From: Streptomyces sp. NBC_00820
GTDB lineage: Bacteria > Actinomycetota > Actinomycetes > Streptomycetales > Streptomycetaceae
Direction: 5' to 3'
Length of the DNA: 64,000 nucleotides
Assembly: GCF_036347055.1 (NCBI RefSeq)
Contig: NZ_CP108882.1
Coordinates: forward strand, 1,550,001 to 1,614,000
In this document: piece after piece, positions 20,880-33,579 of the stretch
Position numbering within the stretch: the stretch's first letter is position 1
How the letters are laid out: every line of letters begins with the position of its first letter
Program-made: the position numbers and the translations under genes
The notes under the pieces: generated by a model
What the model saw: only the letters and a program-made list of their open reading frames with translations
Databases searched by the model: none
Told to the model about the DNA's origin: nothing

Positions 20880-20919
20880 CGTCTCTCCCCGGTTCGGCAC
20901 CGTACGGGACCATCACACA

Positions 20920-20954
20920 CCACAGGCCCGGCAGCATGACTGCCGGGCCTGTGG
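20920..20954 (-). terminator. Hairpin terminator after rpoZ
   Basis: A perfect 15-base-pair stem (20920-20934 with 20940-20954) closes on CATGA. It lies 26 bases after the rpoZ stop and before coaBC. Confidence 0.8.
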
Positions 20955-20979
20955 ATAAGTCAAACGCGATCTGACGGTA

Positions 20980-21252
20980 CTACTGCGCGGGGCCCTCGAT
21001 GGCCTCGGACGTCAGCAGACCGGCGTTGATCTCACGCAGGGAGATCGAAAGCGGCTTCTCGTGGACGTGGGTGTCGACGAGCGGACCGACGTACTCGAGG
21101 AGACCCTCACCGAGCTGCGAGTAGTACGCGTTGATCTGACGGGCACGCTTGGCCGCGTAGATCACGAGGCTGTACTTCGAGTCGGTGGCCTCGAGGAGCT
21201 CGTCGATCGGAGGGTTGATGATGCCCTCGGGCGCGGTGATGGAAGAGGACAC
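20980..21252 (-). CDS. rpoZ: RNA polymerase omega subunit
   Basis: The 90-residue protein has the omega signature [20 protein letters not shown], followed by AAKRARQIN. Omega wraps the C-terminal part of beta-prime and helps RNA polymerase assembly. The size is typical for actinobacteria. The start is a GTG. It follows gmk, and the gmk-rpoZ-coaBC-metK-priA order is a classic actinobacterial arrangement. Confidence 0.97.
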   Translation of the reverse strand: MSSSITAPEGIINPPIDELLEATDSKYSLVIYAAKRARQINAYYSQLGEGLLEYVGPLVDTHVHEKPLSISLREINAGLLTSEAIEGPAQ

Positions 21253-21327
21253 GCTCTGCCTTCCGATGGATGGGAAAGAATCAGTCGATGTGACCGGTGG
21301 ACACCGTTCGCTGGACGGCAGTCACGA

Positions 21328-21885
21328 TCACACAACGTCCATCAAGGCTAGCAGCTCGCGGGCCACGTCCTCGACGGAGGTGTTGACAAGGGTCACGTCG
21401 AACTCCGGCTCGGCCGCCAGCTCGGTCCTGGCCGCCTCCAGACGGCGCTCGATGACCTCGGGCGACTCGGTCCCCCGGCCGGTCAGCCTGCGCACCAGCT
21501 CGTCCCAGGAGGGCGGAGCCAGGAACACGAGCCGAGCCTCGGGCATGGACTCGCGGACCTGTCGGGCGCCCTGGAGGTCGATCTCCAGCAGGACGGGCTC
21601 GCCGTTCTCCAGCCGCTCCATGACGGCAGCACGGGGCGTGCCGTAACGGTTGCCGGCGAACTCGGCCCACTCGAGCAGCTCGCCGTTGGCGATCAGCTTG
21701 TCCATCTCCTCGTCGGTGACGAAGAAGTAGTGGACTCCGTGCTGCTCCCCGGGGCGGGGCTTGCGGGTGGTCGCCGACACCGAGAGCCAGTGCTCGGGGT
21801 GTTCCTTGCGCATATGGGCGACGACCGTGCTCTTGCCGACCCCGGAGGGGCCGGAGAGCACGGTCAGCCGCGGACGTTCACTCAT
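21328..21885 (-). CDS. gmk: Guanylate kinase
   Basis: The 185-residue enzyme phosphorylates GMP to GDP with ATP. It shows the P-loop [10 protein letters not shown] at the N-terminus, the GMP-binding stretch [20 protein letters not shown], and [12 protein letters not shown] in the core. It follows the IHF-like gene by about 60 bases and precedes rpoZ. GMP is the shared substrate with the distant GuaB1, but the two are not in one operon. Confidence 0.97.
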   Translation of the reverse strand: MSERPRLTVLSGPSGVGKSTVVAHMRKEHPEHWLSVSATTRKPRPGEQHGVHYFFVTDEEMDKLIANGELLEWAEFAGNRYGTPRAAVMERLENGEPVLLEIDLQGARQVRESMPEARLVFLAPPSWDELVRRLTGRGTESPEVIERRLEAARTELAAEPEFDVTLVNTSVEDVARELLALMDVV

Positions 21886-21945
21886 GCAGCGATTATTCCA
21901 GCAATCCCGGTATGCCCGGGACTCCTGGTCCGCAGGAACGCGGAC

Positions 21946-22269
21946 TCAGGAGCCGGTGCTGCCGAACTCACGCTCCAGGGAAGCGATCTGGTTGGTACCG
22001 AGACCACGCACACGGCGGCTCTCGGAGATGCCGAGTCGCTCCATGATCTGCTTGGCGCGGACCTTGCCCACGCCCGGCAGGGACTCGAGCAGTGCGGAGA
22101 CCTTCATCTTGCCGATGACGTCGTTCTCCTGGCCCTGCTTGATGACCTCGTGCAGGGAGGCGCCGGAGTGCTTGAGTCGATTCTTGACCTCGGCCCGCTC
22201 CCGGCGAGCCGCGGCGGCCTTTTCGAGCGCGGCTGCGCGCTGTTCAGGGGTAAGGGGCGGAAGAGCCAC
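21946..22269 (-). CDS. mihF: Actinobacterial integration host factor (sIHF/mIHF)
   Basis: The 107-residue protein begins ALPPLTPEQRAAALEKA, a long N-terminal helix. It ends in a helix-two-turn-helix DNA-binding fold with LLESLPGVGKVRAKQIMERL and SRRVRGLGTNQIASL. It matches the sIHF of Streptomyces and mIHF of mycobacteria, a nucleoid protein unrelated to HU/IHF of E. coli; in S. coelicolor it affects topology, sporulation and antibiotics. The GTG at 22267-22269 has GAGGTGA at ribosome-binding distance. The 52 codons upstream in frame are not conserved-looking and were left out. Confidence 0.96.
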   Translation of the reverse strand: MALPPLTPEQRAAALEKAAAARRERAEVKNRLKHSGASLHEVIKQGQENDVIGKMKVSALLESLPGVGKVRAKQIMERLGISESRRVRGLGTNQIASLEREFGSTGS

Positions 22270-22569
22270 GCCTACGTCACCTCGGATGTCGAACTGTCGG
22301 ATACGGACCGGTGAGGAACCTAGTCGCCCCACACCTGGGGAGCTACGAGCAACACGCTGCCCGCTCTCCCCCACTGCCTTGCGGGGCGTGGGAGGTGCCC
22401 CCACTGCTCGGAGACTAGCGGCCAAGTCCGCCGGAGTCAGCGAGAACAGCGGAAAAGTCCTGGTCAGCCTTGGCCAGGCCAGACATTTAAGGCATAGTGC
22501 CCCGGATTTGAGGTTGTATTCACACCTGAGCAGCCCCGTCGGGTGTCGCCGGAGCCGCGAACGGCGGGA
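22270..22569. other. Intergenic region between the IHF-like gene and pyrF
   Basis: These 300 bases hold no gene that I can support. They should carry the promoter of the IHF-like gene and the 3' end of the pyr operon. The recognisable element is a Streptomyces-type dispersed hairpin repeat at 22366-22405. An AT-richer patch (TTTAAGGCATAG) lies around 22486-22497. Confidence 0.6.
22366..22405. repeat. Dispersed Streptomyces intergenic hairpin repeat, copy A
   Basis: The segment begins CTCCCCCACTGCCTT and ends GTGGGAGGTGCCCCCAC. It has the form of the C-rich/G-rich palindromic repeat found in many Streptomyces intergenic regions. A related copy of a second class lies at 51021-51066. Identification is from memory of such elements. 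Confidence 0.6.
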
Positions 22570-23415
22570 TCAGACGCCCTCCAGAGCGGTCCGGATCTCT
22601 TCCGCGAAGCGCTCCGTGGCACCGCGCAGCGCGCCCACGTCGGGACCGTGACGAAGCACACCCCGGCTGACGTTCGGCACGACGTTGCGCACCGCCGCCC
22701 CGAAGACCGCGGGCAGGTCGGCCGGAGTCGCCCCCTGCGCGCCGACGCCGGGCGCGAGGAGCGGGCCGTTGATGGCGAGGTCGTACGACGACAGGTCGCC
22801 GACCGTGGCGCCGACGACCGCGCCGAAGGAGCCGAGCGGCTCCTCGCCCGCGTTCTCGGCGGCCAGGTGGGCCAGCATGGTCGCGCCCACGGTGCGGCCG
22901 TCGGCACGCACCGCGTGCTGGACCTCCGGGCCCTCCGGGTTCGAGGTCAGGGCCAGGACGAACAAGCCGGCGCCGCTCTCCCGGGCCAGCGCGACGGCGG
23001 GGCTGAGCGAGCCGTAGCCGAGGTAGGGCGAGACGGTGAGGGCGTCGGAGAACAGCGGGGCGTCCTTGTGCAGGAAGGCCTCGGCGTAGCCGGCCATGGT
23101 CGAGCCGATGTCGCCGCGCTTGGCGTCCATCACGACCAGGGTGCCGGCCGCGCGCGCCTCCTGGACCACCCGCTCCAGCACGGCGACGCCGCGCGAGCCG
23201 AACCGCTCGAAGAAGGCGCTCTGCGGCTTCATGACGGCGACCCGGTCGGCCACCGCCTCGACCACCGTGCGGCTGAACCGCTCCAGGCCGGCCACGTCGT
23301 CGTCCAGGCCCCACTCGGTGAGCAGGGAGGCGTGCGGGTCGATGCCCACGCACAGCGGGCCGCGCTCGTCCATGGCGCGGCGCAGCCGGGCGCCGAAGGG
23401 TTCCAGGAGCGTCAT
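22570..23415 (-). CDS. pyrF: Orotidine 5'-phosphate decarboxylase (type 2)
   Basis: The 281-residue enzyme converts OMP to UMP, the last step of de novo pyrimidine synthesis. The catalytic motif [18 protein letters not shown] contains the Asp/Lys/Asp array. [11 protein letters not shown] near the N-terminus and LALTSNPEG are typical of the longer type 2 family found in actinobacteria. Its ATG overlaps the pyrD stop by 4 bases. It is the last gene of the pyr operon. Confidence 0.97.
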   Translation of the reverse strand: MTLLEPFGARLRRAMDERGPLCVGIDPHASLLTEWGLDDDVAGLERFSRTVVEAVADRVAVMKPQSAFFERFGSRGVAVLERVVQEARAAGTLVVMDAKRGDIGSTMAGYAEAFLHKDAPLFSDALTVSPYLGYGSLSPAVALARESGAGLFVLALTSNPEGPEVQHAVRADGRTVGATMLAHLAAENAGEEPLGSFGAVVGATVGDLSSYDLAINGPLLAPGVGAQGATPADLPAVFGAAVRNVVPNVSRGVLRHGPDVGALRGATERFAEEIRTALEGV

Positions 23416-24518
23416 GCGGTCTTCCTCACATCGGCACCGACGGCGTCGGCGAGGGTGGCGTACGGGCTGGTGCGCAGCCGCGCGGCGAGGCCCTTGTGGA
23501 TCGCGCGGGACCAGAAGGGGCCCTCGTAGACGAAGGCGCTGTACCCCTGCACCAGCGTGGCACCGGCGAGGATGCGCTGCCAGGCGTCCTCGGCGGTCTC
23601 GATGCCGCCGACGCCCACCAGGGTGATCCGGTCGCCCACGCGCGCGTAGAGGCGGCGCAGGACCTCCAGGGAGCGTGCCTTGAGCGGTGCGCCGGACAGA
23701 CCGCCGGTCTCCTTCACCAGGGAGGCTCCGGACTTCAGGCCGAGGCCCTCACGCGCGATGGTGGTGTTCGTGGCGATGATGCCGTCCAGGCCCAGTTCCA
23801 CGGCCAGGTCGGCGACGGCGTCGACGTCCTCGTCGGCGAGGTCGGGGGCGATCTTCACCAGGAGCGGCACCCGGCGGTGGGCGACCACGCGGTCGGCGGC
23901 CTCGCGCACGGCGCTCAGCAGCGGGCGCAGCGCCTCGGTGGCCTGGAGGTTCCGCAGGCCGGGCGTGTTGGGCGAGGAGACGTTGACGACGAGGTAGTCG
24001 GCGTAGGGCGCCAGGCGCTCGGCGGACTTCACGTAGTCGCCGACGGCGTCCGCCTCGGGTACGGCCTTGGTCTTGCCGATGTTGACGCCCACGACGGTCT
24101 TGAAGACGGGCTCGCGCGTGGCGAGGCGGGCCGCGACGGCGAGGGAGCCGTCGTTGTTGAAGCCCATGCGGTTGATCAGCGCGCGGTCGGCGACGAGCCG
24201 GAACAGCCGCTTTTTGGGGTTGCCGGGCTGGGCCTCGCCGGTGACCGTGCCGATCTCGACGTGGTCGAAGCCGAGCATCGACATGCCGTCGATCGCGACG
24301 GCGTTCTTGTCGAAGCCGGCGGCGAGCCCGAACGGCCCGTGCATGCGCAGCCCGAGGGCCTCCGTGCGCAGCTCCTTGTGGCGGGGCGCGAGCACGGCCG
24401 CGGCGAAGGTGCGCAGCACGGGGACGCGGGCGGCGAGGCGGATCCAGCGGAAGGCCAGGTGGTGGGCCTGCTCCGGGTCCATCCGCTGGAAGACCAGACG
24501 GAAGAAGTACTTGTACAT
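23412..24518 (-). CDS. pyrD: Dihydroorotate dehydrogenase (quinone), class 2
   Basis: The 368-residue FMN enzyme oxidises dihydroorotate using membrane quinones. It shows the N-terminal hydrophobic membrane-docking extension ([20 protein letters not shown]), [23 protein letters not shown] with the catalytic serine, and [13 protein letters not shown]. It overlaps pyrF by 4 bases. Between carB and pyrD there is a hairpin and a tandem repeat, so pyrD-pyrF may be partly uncoupled from the operon upstream. Confidence 0.97.
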   Translation of the reverse strand: MYKYFFRLVFQRMDPEQAHHLAFRWIRLAARVPVLRTFAAAVLAPRHKELRTEALGLRMHGPFGLAAGFDKNAVAIDGMSMLGFDHVEIGTVTGEAQPGNPKKRLFRLVADRALINRMGFNNDGSLAVAARLATREPVFKTVVGVNIGKTKAVPEADAVGDYVKSAERLAPYADYLVVNVSSPNTPGLRNLQATEALRPLLSAVREAADRVVAHRRVPLLVKIAPDLADEDVDAVADLAVELGLDGIIATNTTIAREGLGLKSGASLVKETGGLSGAPLKARSLEVLRRLYARVGDRITLVGVGGIETAEDAWQRILAGATLVQGYSAFVYEGPFWSRAIHKGLAARLRTSPYATLADAVGADVRKTA

Positions 24519-24536
24519 CTCGGAAGTCCTCAGTCA

Positions 24537-24613
24537 CTCATGAAGGCGGGGGCTCATGAAGGCGGGGGCTCATGAAGAGGGGGCTCATGAAGAGGGGGCT
24601 CATGAAGAGGGGG
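24537..24613. repeat. Five tandem 15-16 base units between carB and pyrD
   Basis: The unit is CTCATGAAGGCGGGGG (16 bases, two copies) followed by CTCATGAAGAGGGGG (15 bases, three copies). It fills most of the carB-pyrD spacer and runs into the left arm of the carB terminator. Confidence 0.9.
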
Positions 24614-24636
24614 ACACCGTTTCCGGTGTCCCCCTC
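24607..24636 (-). terminator. Hairpin terminator after carB
   Basis: A 13-base-pair stem (24607-24619 with 24624-24636, core GGGGGACACCG) has a TTTC loop. It lies 9 bases after the carB stop. It may attenuate reading into pyrD-pyrF. Confidence 0.75.
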
Positions 24637-24645
24637 GAAGGGCCG

Positions 24646-27946
<3,301 letters not shown>

Positions 27947-27954
<8 letters not shown>

Positions 27955-29104
27955 GCTGGCCCTCCATCGGAGCTGTGCTCATCAAAGACGTGAAGCGGTC
28001 GAACAGGTAGGCGGCGTCGTGCGGGCCGGCTGCCGCTTCGGGGTGGTACTGGACGGAGAAGGCGGGCTGGTCGAGCAGCTGGAGCCCCTCCACGACGTTG
28101 TCGTTCAGGCAGACATGCGACACCTCGGCGCGGCCGAACTTCGTGTCGCTGACCCGGTCGAGCGGCGCGTCCACGGCGAAGCCGTGGTTGTGCGCGGTGA
28201 CCTCGACCTTGCCGGTGGTGCGGTCCTGGACCGGCTGGTTGATGCCGCGGTGGCCGTACTTCAGCTTGTAGGTGCCGAAGCCGAGGGCGCGGCCGAGGAT
28301 CTGGTTGCCGAAGCAGATGCCGAAGAGCGGGGTCTTCCGCTCCAGGACGGCGGTCATCAGCGCGACCGGGCCGTCGGCCGTGGCGGGGTCGCCGGGGCCG
28401 TTGGAGAAGAACACGCCGTCGGGGTTGACGGCGTAGACGTCCTCCACCGTGGCGGTGGCCGGGAGGACGTGCACCTCTATGCCGCGCTCGGCCATGCGGT
28501 GCGGGGTCATGCCCTTGATGCCGAGGTCGATCGCGGCGACGGTGAACTTCTTCTCGCCGATCGCCGGGACGACGTAGGCCTCCTTGGTGGCGACCTCCTC
28601 GTAGAGGCTCGCGCCCTTCATGTGGGGCTGGGCCTGGACCCGCTCCAGCAGCTCGGCCTCGGAGGCGATCGCCTCGCCGGAGAAGATGCCGGCGCGCATC
28701 GAGCCGCGCTCGCGCAGGTGGCGGGTGAGGGCGCGGGTGTCGATCCCGGAGATGCCGACCACGTTCTGCGCGTTCAGCTCGTCGTCCAGGGAGCGCTTGG
28801 CGCGCCAGTTGGACGGCACGCGGGCGGGGTCGCGCACGACGTAGCCGGAGACCCAGATGCGGCTGGACTCGTCGTCCTCGTCGTTCCAGCCGGTGTTGCC
28901 GATCTGCGGGGCGGTCGCGACGACGATCTGGCGGTCGTACGACGGGTCGGTCAGGGTCTCCTGGTAGCCGGTCATGCCGGTGGAGAACACGGCCTCGCCG
29001 AAGGTCTCCCCCACGGCCCCGTAGGCGCGGCCGCGGAAGATGCGGCCGTCCTCCAGGACGAGTACGGCGGGAGTCCTGGCGGCTCCCCTGGTGGAGGTGG
29101 TCAT
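27947..29104 (-). CDS. carA: Carbamoyl-phosphate synthase small subunit
   Basis: The 385-residue glutaminase subunit starts [20 protein letters not shown], and its N-terminal CPSase domain includes [18 protein letters not shown]. The class I amidotransferase domain has nucleophile motif [13 protein letters not shown] and the His/Glu of [12 protein letters not shown]. The usual GICLGHQ is GICFGNQ here, a natural variant I would not call inactivating. Its ATG overlaps the stop of the PH-like gene by 4 bases, and its own stop overlaps carB. It passes ammonia to CarB. Confidence 0.97.
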
Positions 29105-29685
29105 CGTGCGCCTTCCGTGTCGTTGATCATGTGGTTCAGGGTGTCGACCCATTCGGCGTGCTCGGCCGCGTGCTCGGAGCGGAAGCCGGAGTCGATCTCC
29201 TTGTCGCCGTGCGCCCAGGTCACGACCAGCAGTCCGCCCTCGGTGAGGACCTTGCCGGCGATGCCCTTGTCCAGCCGGGCGCCGCGCAGCGCGGCGGCGG
29301 GGACGAAGAAGTCGTCCGCTCCGGGGCGTACGACGTCCAGGCCCGCGTCCGTCAGGGTGAGCTCGACCCGGCTGCGGGTGCCGAGGCCGTGGGCCACGAT
29401 GCGGTCCAGCCACTGCCCGGCGGTGGTGGAGCCGTGGTAGCGGCCGCTCAGCTTCAGTTTCGCCGGGCCGGACTCCTCCGGCGCGCTGGGAAGTTCCGGC
29501 AGGTCGCCCTGGAGGGTGCCGCGCCACTTCCAGCCCTCGCGCATCAGCCAGTAGAGGAGGGCGACGAAGAGGACGAGGCCGACGAGCCATCCGACGCGGG
29601 CGCCCCAGTCGGTCACCGCGGCGGATTTCTTCTCGTCCGCCAGGGTGGCGGTGAGACCGGTGGCCAGCAGAGTTGCAGGTGTCAC
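29101..29685 (-). CDS. PH-like domain membrane protein embedded in the pyr operon
   Basis: The 194-residue protein has one N-terminal membrane segment (about 31-49, [18 protein letters not shown]). A basic stretch follows, then a cytoplasmic beta-rich domain (about 75-185) with [32 protein letters not shown] and [12 protein letters not shown], resembling bacterial PH-like domains. It overlaps both pyrC and carA by 4 bases, so it is translationally coupled within the pyrimidine operon. It occupies the same place in other actinobacteria as I recall. No catalytic motif is visible; a scaffold for pyrimidine enzymes at the membrane is a guess. Confidence 0.85.
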   Translation of the reverse strand: MTPATLLATGLTATLADEKKSAAVTDWGARVGWLVGLVLFVALLYWLMREGWKWRGTLQGDLPELPSAPEESGPAKLKLSGRYHGSTTAGQWLDRIVAHGLGTRSRVELTLTDAGLDVVRPGADDFFVPAAALRGARLDKGIAGKVLTEGGLLVVTWAHGDKEIDSGFRSEHAAEHAEWVDTLNHMINDTEGAR

Positions 29686-30968
29686 GTGAGCTTCCCGTCG
29701 ATGAGCGTCGCCTTGCCCCGCAGCCAGGTGTGGGTGACACGGCCCGGCAGCTCGCGGCCCTCGTAGGGGGTGTTGCGGCTGCGCGAGGCGAAGCCCGCGG
29801 GGTCCACCTGTCCACGGTATGCGGTGTCGACGAGGGTGAGGTTGGCGGGCTCACCCGGCGAGACGGGCCGTCCCTGTCCGGAGGCCTGTCCGATGCGCGC
29901 GGGCGTGAAGGACATGCGGTCGGCGACGCCCGCCCAGTCCAGCAGGCCGGTCTCGACCATGGTCTCCTGGACCACCGACAGGGCGGTCTCCAGGCCGACC
30001 ATGCCCATGGCGGCCGCGGCCCACTCGCAGTCCTTGTCCTCGTGCGGGTGCGGGGCGTGGTCGGTGGCGACGATGTCGATCGTGCCGTCGGCGAGCGCCT
30101 CGCGCAGGGCCATGACGTCGCGCTCGGTGCGCAGCGGCGGGTTGACCTTGTAGGCCGGGTTGTAGGTGCGCACCATCTCCTCGGTCAGGAGCAGGTGGTG
30201 CGGGCAGACCTCGGCGGTGACCTGGATGCCGCGGGACTTGGCCCAGCGGATGATCTCGACCGAGCCGGCCGTGGACAGGTGGCAGATGTGCAGGCGGGAG
30301 CCGACGTGCTCGGCGAGCAGGACGTCCCGGGCGATGACCGACTCCTCGGCGACGGCCGGCCAGCCGACCAGGCCCAGCTCGGCGGAGACGACGCCCTCGT
30401 TCATCTGGGCGCCCTCGGTCAGCCGCGGCTCCTGCGCGTGCTGGGCTACGACACCGCCGAAGGCCTTCACGTACTCCAGCGCGCGGCGCATGATCACGGC
30501 GTCGTCGACGCACTTGCCGTCGTCGGAGAAGACGGTGACGCCGGCGGCCGAGTCGTGCATGGCGCCCAGCTCGGCGAGCTTCTTGCCCTGGAGGCCGACG
30601 GTGACGGCGCCGATGGGCTGCACGTCGCAGTAGCCGTACTCGCGGCCGAGCCGCCAGACCTGCTCGACCACACCGGCGGTGTCCGCGACCGGGAAGGTGT
30701 TGGCCATGGCGAACACGGTGGTGTAGCCGCCGGAGGCGGCCGCGCGGGTGCCGGTCAGGACGGTCTCGGAGTCCTCGCGGCCGGGCTCGCGCAGGTGGGT
30801 GTGCAGGTCGACCAGGCCGGGCAGCAGCACCTTGCCGTCGGCCTCGACGACCTCCGCGCCGTCGGCGGACAGACCGGTGCCGACCGCCTCGATGACCTCG
30901 CCGTCGATCAGGACGTCCTGCGGCTCGCCGCCGAGCACCTTCGCACCACGGATCAGGATCTTGCTCAT
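29682..30968 (-). CDS. pyrC: Dihydroorotase
   Basis: The 428-residue class I dihydroorotase of the amidohydrolase family cyclises carbamoyl aspartate. It has the metal-binding [15 protein letters not shown], downstream histidines in [15 protein letters not shown] and the catalytic aspartate in [14 protein letters not shown]. The start is an ATG 4 bases after the pyrB stop. The class forms a complex with aspartate carbamoyltransferase in several bacteria, and the near-contact of pyrB and pyrC fits that. Confidence 0.97.
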   Translation of the reverse strand: MSKILIRGAKVLGGEPQDVLIDGEVIEAVGTGLSADGAEVVEADGKVLLPGLVDLHTHLREPGREDSETVLTGTRAAASGGYTTVFAMANTFPVADTAGVVEQVWRLGREYGYCDVQPIGAVTVGLQGKKLAELGAMHDSAAGVTVFSDDGKCVDDAVIMRRALEYVKAFGGVVAQHAQEPRLTEGAQMNEGVVSAELGLVGWPAVAEESVIARDVLLAEHVGSRLHICHLSTAGSVEIIRWAKSRGIQVTAEVCPHHLLLTEEMVRTYNPAYKVNPPLRTERDVMALREALADGTIDIVATDHAPHPHEDKDCEWAAAAMGMVGLETALSVVQETMVETGLLDWAGVADRMSFTPARIGQASGQGRPVSPGEPANLTLVDTAYRGQVDPAGFASRSRNTPYEGRELPGRVTHTWLRGKATLIDGKLT

Positions 30969-30972
30969 GGGG

Positions 30973-31989
30973 TTACTTCTCCTCGTTGGTGCGGAATTCA
31001 GAGGTGGGCGCGAGGGCGGTGGCGGGCGCCGGGTGGGCGACGGCGGGCTCGTTGCCGCCCAGCAGCAGGTACAGGACGGCCATCCGGATGGAGACGCCGT
31101 TGGCGACCTGCTCGACGACCGTGCAGCGGTCGGAGTCGGCCACCTCGGCGGTGATCTCCATGCCGCGGACCATCGGTCCGGGGTGCATGACGATGGCGTG
31201 CTCCGGCATCTTCGCCATGCGGTCGCCGTCGAGGCCGTAGCGCCGCGAGTACTCGCGCTCGGTCGGGAAGAACGCGTCGTTCATGCGCTCGCGCTGGACG
31301 CGGAGCATCATCACGGCGTCGGACTTCGGCAGGGTGCTGTCGAGGTCGTAGGAGACCTGGCAGGGCCAGTTCTCGACGCCGACCGGCACCAGGGTGGGCG
31401 GGGCGACGAGGGTGACCTCGGCGCCGAGGGTGTGCAGCAGGTCGACGTTGGAGCGGGCCACGCGGCTGTGCAGCACGTCGCCGACGATCGTGATGCGCCT
31501 GCCGTCGAGGTCGCGGCCGAGGCCGGCGTCCCGGCCGAGCAGGCGGCGGCGCATGGTGAAGGCGTCCAGCAGGGCCTGGGTGGGGTGCTGGTGGGTGCCG
31601 TCGCCGGCGTTGATGACGGGAGCGTCGATCCAGCCGGAGTTGGCGAGACGGTACGGGGCTCCGGAGGCGCTGTGCCGGATGACGACGGCGTCCACGCCCA
31701 TCGCCTCCAGGGTCTGGGCGGTGTCCTTGAGGGACTCGCCCTTGGAGACGCTCGATCCCTTGGCCGCGAAGTTGATCACGTCGGCGGAGAGGCGCTTCTC
31801 GGCGGCCTCGAAGGAGATCCGGGTGCGGGTCGAGTCCTCGAAGAAGAGGTTGCAGATCGTGCGGCCGCGCAGGGTCGGCAGTTTCTTGATCGGCCGGTCG
31901 GCGACCCGGGCCATCTCCTCGGCGGTGTCGAGGATCAGGACGGCGTCGTCGCGGGTGAGGTCGGCGGCCGAGATGAGATGACGCTGCAT
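30973..31989 (-). CDS. pyrB: Aspartate carbamoyltransferase catalytic subunit
   Basis: The 338-residue enzyme forms carbamoyl aspartate. Carbamoyl phosphate contacts are in [18 protein letters not shown], the [10 protein letters not shown] segment and [13 protein letters not shown]. The C-terminus carries about 25 extra residues ([16 protein letters not shown]). No pyrI regulatory chain gene is present, as usual for actinobacteria. It lies 92 bases downstream of pyrR. Confidence 0.97.
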   Translation of the reverse strand: MQRHLISAADLTRDDAVLILDTAEEMARVADRPIKKLPTLRGRTICNLFFEDSTRTRISFEAAEKRLSADVINFAAKGSSVSKGESLKDTAQTLEAMGVDAVVIRHSASGAPYRLANSGWIDAPVINAGDGTHQHPTQALLDAFTMRRRLLGRDAGLGRDLDGRRITIVGDVLHSRVARSNVDLLHTLGAEVTLVAPPTLVPVGVENWPCQVSYDLDSTLPKSDAVMMLRVQRERMNDAFFPTEREYSRRYGLDGDRMAKMPEHAIVMHPGPMVRGMEITAEVADSDRCTVVEQVANGVSIRMAVLYLLLGGNEPAVAHPAPATALAPTSEFRTNEEK

Positions 31990-32081
31990 CTGTCAGGCTC
32001 CGTAAGGCGATTCTTATCGGGAGGATTGGGGCAGACCGGGGCGCGTGTGGGCATGCCGAAGCGGCCGTGCGCCTGGATCTG

Positions 32082-32654
32082 CTACTGGCCGGCCTGCTTC
32101 GCGCCGAGCAGCACGGTGTCGCGACCGTCCTCCTCGGCGAGCTGGACCTTGACCGTCTCCCGCAACGACGTGGGGAGGTTCTTGCCGACGTAGTCGGCGC
32201 GGATGGGGAGTTCGCGGTGGCCGCGGTCGACGAGGACCGCGAGCTGGACCGCGCGGGGGCGCCCGATGTCGTTCAGGGCGTCGAGGGCCGCACGGATGGT
32301 GCGGCCGGAGAAGAGCACGTCGTCGACGAGGACGACGAGGCGGCCGTCGATGCCGTCACCGGGAATCTCGGTGCGGGCCAGCGCACGCGGCGGGTGCATG
32401 CGCAGGTCGTCGCGGTACATGGTGATGTCGAGCGAGCCGACGGAGACCTTGCGGTCGGTGATCTGCTCCAGCTTGGCGGCGAGCCGCTGGGCGAGGAAGA
32501 CGCCGCGGGTCGGAATGCCGAGGAGCACCACGTCGTCGGCGCCCTTGGCGCGCTCGACGATCTCGTGGGCGATGCGGGTGATGACGCGTGCGATGTCGGG
32601 ACCCTCGAGTACGGGCCGGGCATCGGACGCGGGCGGGTTCGCGTACGTGTCCAT
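32082..32654 (-). CDS. pyrR: Bifunctional pyr operon regulator/uracil phosphoribosyltransferase PyrR
   Basis: The 190-residue protein has the PRPP-binding motif [36 protein letters not shown] and [10 protein letters not shown], typical of PyrR. PyrR binds a hairpin in pyr mRNA when UMP or UTP is high and reduces expression. A matching hairpin lies directly before its own start codon, next to the ribosome-binding site. It is the first gene of the leftward pyr operon and diverges from bldD. Confidence 0.96.
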   Translation of the reverse strand: MDTYANPPASDARPVLEGPDIARVITRIAHEIVERAKGADDVVLLGIPTRGVFLAQRLAAKLEQITDRKVSVGSLDITMYRDDLRMHPPRALARTEIPGDGIDGRLVVLVDDVLFSGRTIRAALDALNDIGRPRAVQLAVLVDRGHRELPIRADYVGKNLPTSLRETVKVQLAEEDGRDTVLLGAKQAGQ

Positions 32655-32672
32655 ACGAAACGGACCCCCTTC

Positions 32673-32690
32673 TCCGCCTCACGGGACGGA
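32673..32690 (-). promoter_or_regulatory. PyrR-binding RNA hairpin in the pyr leader
   Basis: Read on the minus strand, the RNA is UCCGUCCCGUGAGGCGGA. It contains an exact match to the PyrR-loop core UCCNGNGAGG (UCCCGUGAGG), flanked by a closing stem. The usual A-U closing pair of the consensus is replaced by C-G. The hairpin ends 18 bases before the pyrR ATG, and the intervening bases are a purine-rich ribosome-binding site (GAAGGGGG). This placement suggests control of translation initiation. Confidence 0.8.
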
Positions 32691-32830
32691 CTTTAAAGGA
32701 CGTCGGATTTGCGCCATACACGTTACCAGGTCTCCAGATGACTCCCGTCCACCCCCTTGCCTCCCCCGCATCACCCGGTTGGCGCAATCGGGTGCCGCGA
32801 CCACGGAAGAGTCGGTGTGGACCATTCGGC

Positions 32831-32860
32831 TTGACGCATGAGAGTCACGCTGCGTAACCT
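32831..32860 (+). promoter_or_regulatory. bldD promoter
   Basis: A -35 TTGACG (32831-32836) and a -10 TAACCT (32855-32860) are separated by 18 bases. This matches the housekeeping sigma HrdB pattern. Transcription would start near 32867, about 63 bases before the bldD ATG. It agrees with what I recall of the S. coelicolor bldD promoter. Confidence 0.75.
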
Positions 32861-32872
32861 CACAGTGAGTTA
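32860..32872. promoter_or_regulatory. BldD box-like palindrome (autoregulatory site)
   Basis: TCAC-AGTGA-GTTA fits the TnAC-N5-GTnA core of the BldD box, with one mismatch in the spacer. It overlaps the end of the -10 hexamer and the predicted transcription start of bldD. BldD is known to repress its own gene in Streptomyces. The site here is from sequence only. Confidence 0.65.
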
Positions 32873-32929
32873 CCAGCCGCGCGGCGGGAAACACAGCCGG
32901 CCGCGTCGACACAGTGTCCGGGGAGCTAT

Positions 32930-33430
32930 ATGTCCAGCGAATACGCCAAACAGCTCGGGGCCAAGCTCCGGGCCATCCGCACCCAGCAGGGCCTTTCCCT
33001 CCACGGTGTCGAGGAGAAGTCCCAGGGACGCTGGAAGGCCGTGGTGGTCGGTTCGTACGAGCGCGGCGACCGTGCCGTGACCGTGCAGCGCCTTGCAGAG
33101 CTGGCCGATTTCTATGGCGTCCCCGTGCAGGAGCTGCTGCCGGGCACCACGCCGGGCGGGGCCGCCGAGCCGCCGCCGAAGCTGGTCCTCGACCTCGAGC
33201 GACTGGCCACCGTGCCGGCCGAGAAGGCGGGCCCGCTGCAGCGCTACGCGGCGACGATCCAGTCCCAGCGCGGCGACTACAACGGCAAGGTGCTCTCGAT
33301 CCGCCAGGACGACCTGCGCACTCTCGCCGTGATCTACGACCAGTCCCCCTCGGTCCTCACCGAGCAGCTGATCAACTGGGGCGTCCTGGACGCGGACGCG
33401 CGTCGCGCGGTCGCCCACGAGGAGAGCTGA
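32930..33430 (+). CDS. bldD: Developmental master regulator BldD
   Basis: The 166-residue protein has an N-terminal XRE-type HTH (about 5-70, KLRAIRTQQGLSLHGVEEKS and VVVGSYERGDRAVTV). Its C-terminal domain binds tetrameric cyclic di-GMP through the signature R114-G-D116, eight residues, then R125-Q-D-D128, all present. With c-di-GMP it dimerises on DNA and represses sporulation genes during vegetative growth. The ATG has a GGGGAG ribosome-binding site. It stands alone on the plus strand between its autoregulated promoter and a strong terminator. Confidence 0.98.
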   Translation: MSSEYAKQLGAKLRAIRTQQGLSLHGVEEKSQGRWKAVVVGSYERGDRAVTVQRLAELADFYGVPVQELLPGTTPGGAAEPPPKLVLDLERLATVPAEKAGPLQRYAATIQSQRGDYNGKVLSIRQDDLRTLAVIYDQSPSVLTEQLINWGVLDADARRAVAHEES

Positions 33431-33457
33431 GCACTCCGCGAACTCAGCAGAAACGTG

Positions 33458-33505
33458 CCGTCGGGGTGGCCGGAACTTTACGGTTCCGGCCACCCCGGCG
33501 GTTTT
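33458..33505 (+). terminator. Intrinsic terminator after bldD
   Basis: A perfect 15-base-pair stem (33462-33476 with 33483-33497), extended by four mostly paired bases on each side, is followed by TTTT. It lies about 30 bases after the bldD stop. Confidence 0.88.
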
Positions 33506-33579
33506 CTCGTGCCCGTCCCCGCGGACCTGCGACTCCGTCCCCCGCCCCCGCGGACCCGCGGCCTCGCGGCCGGACATAC

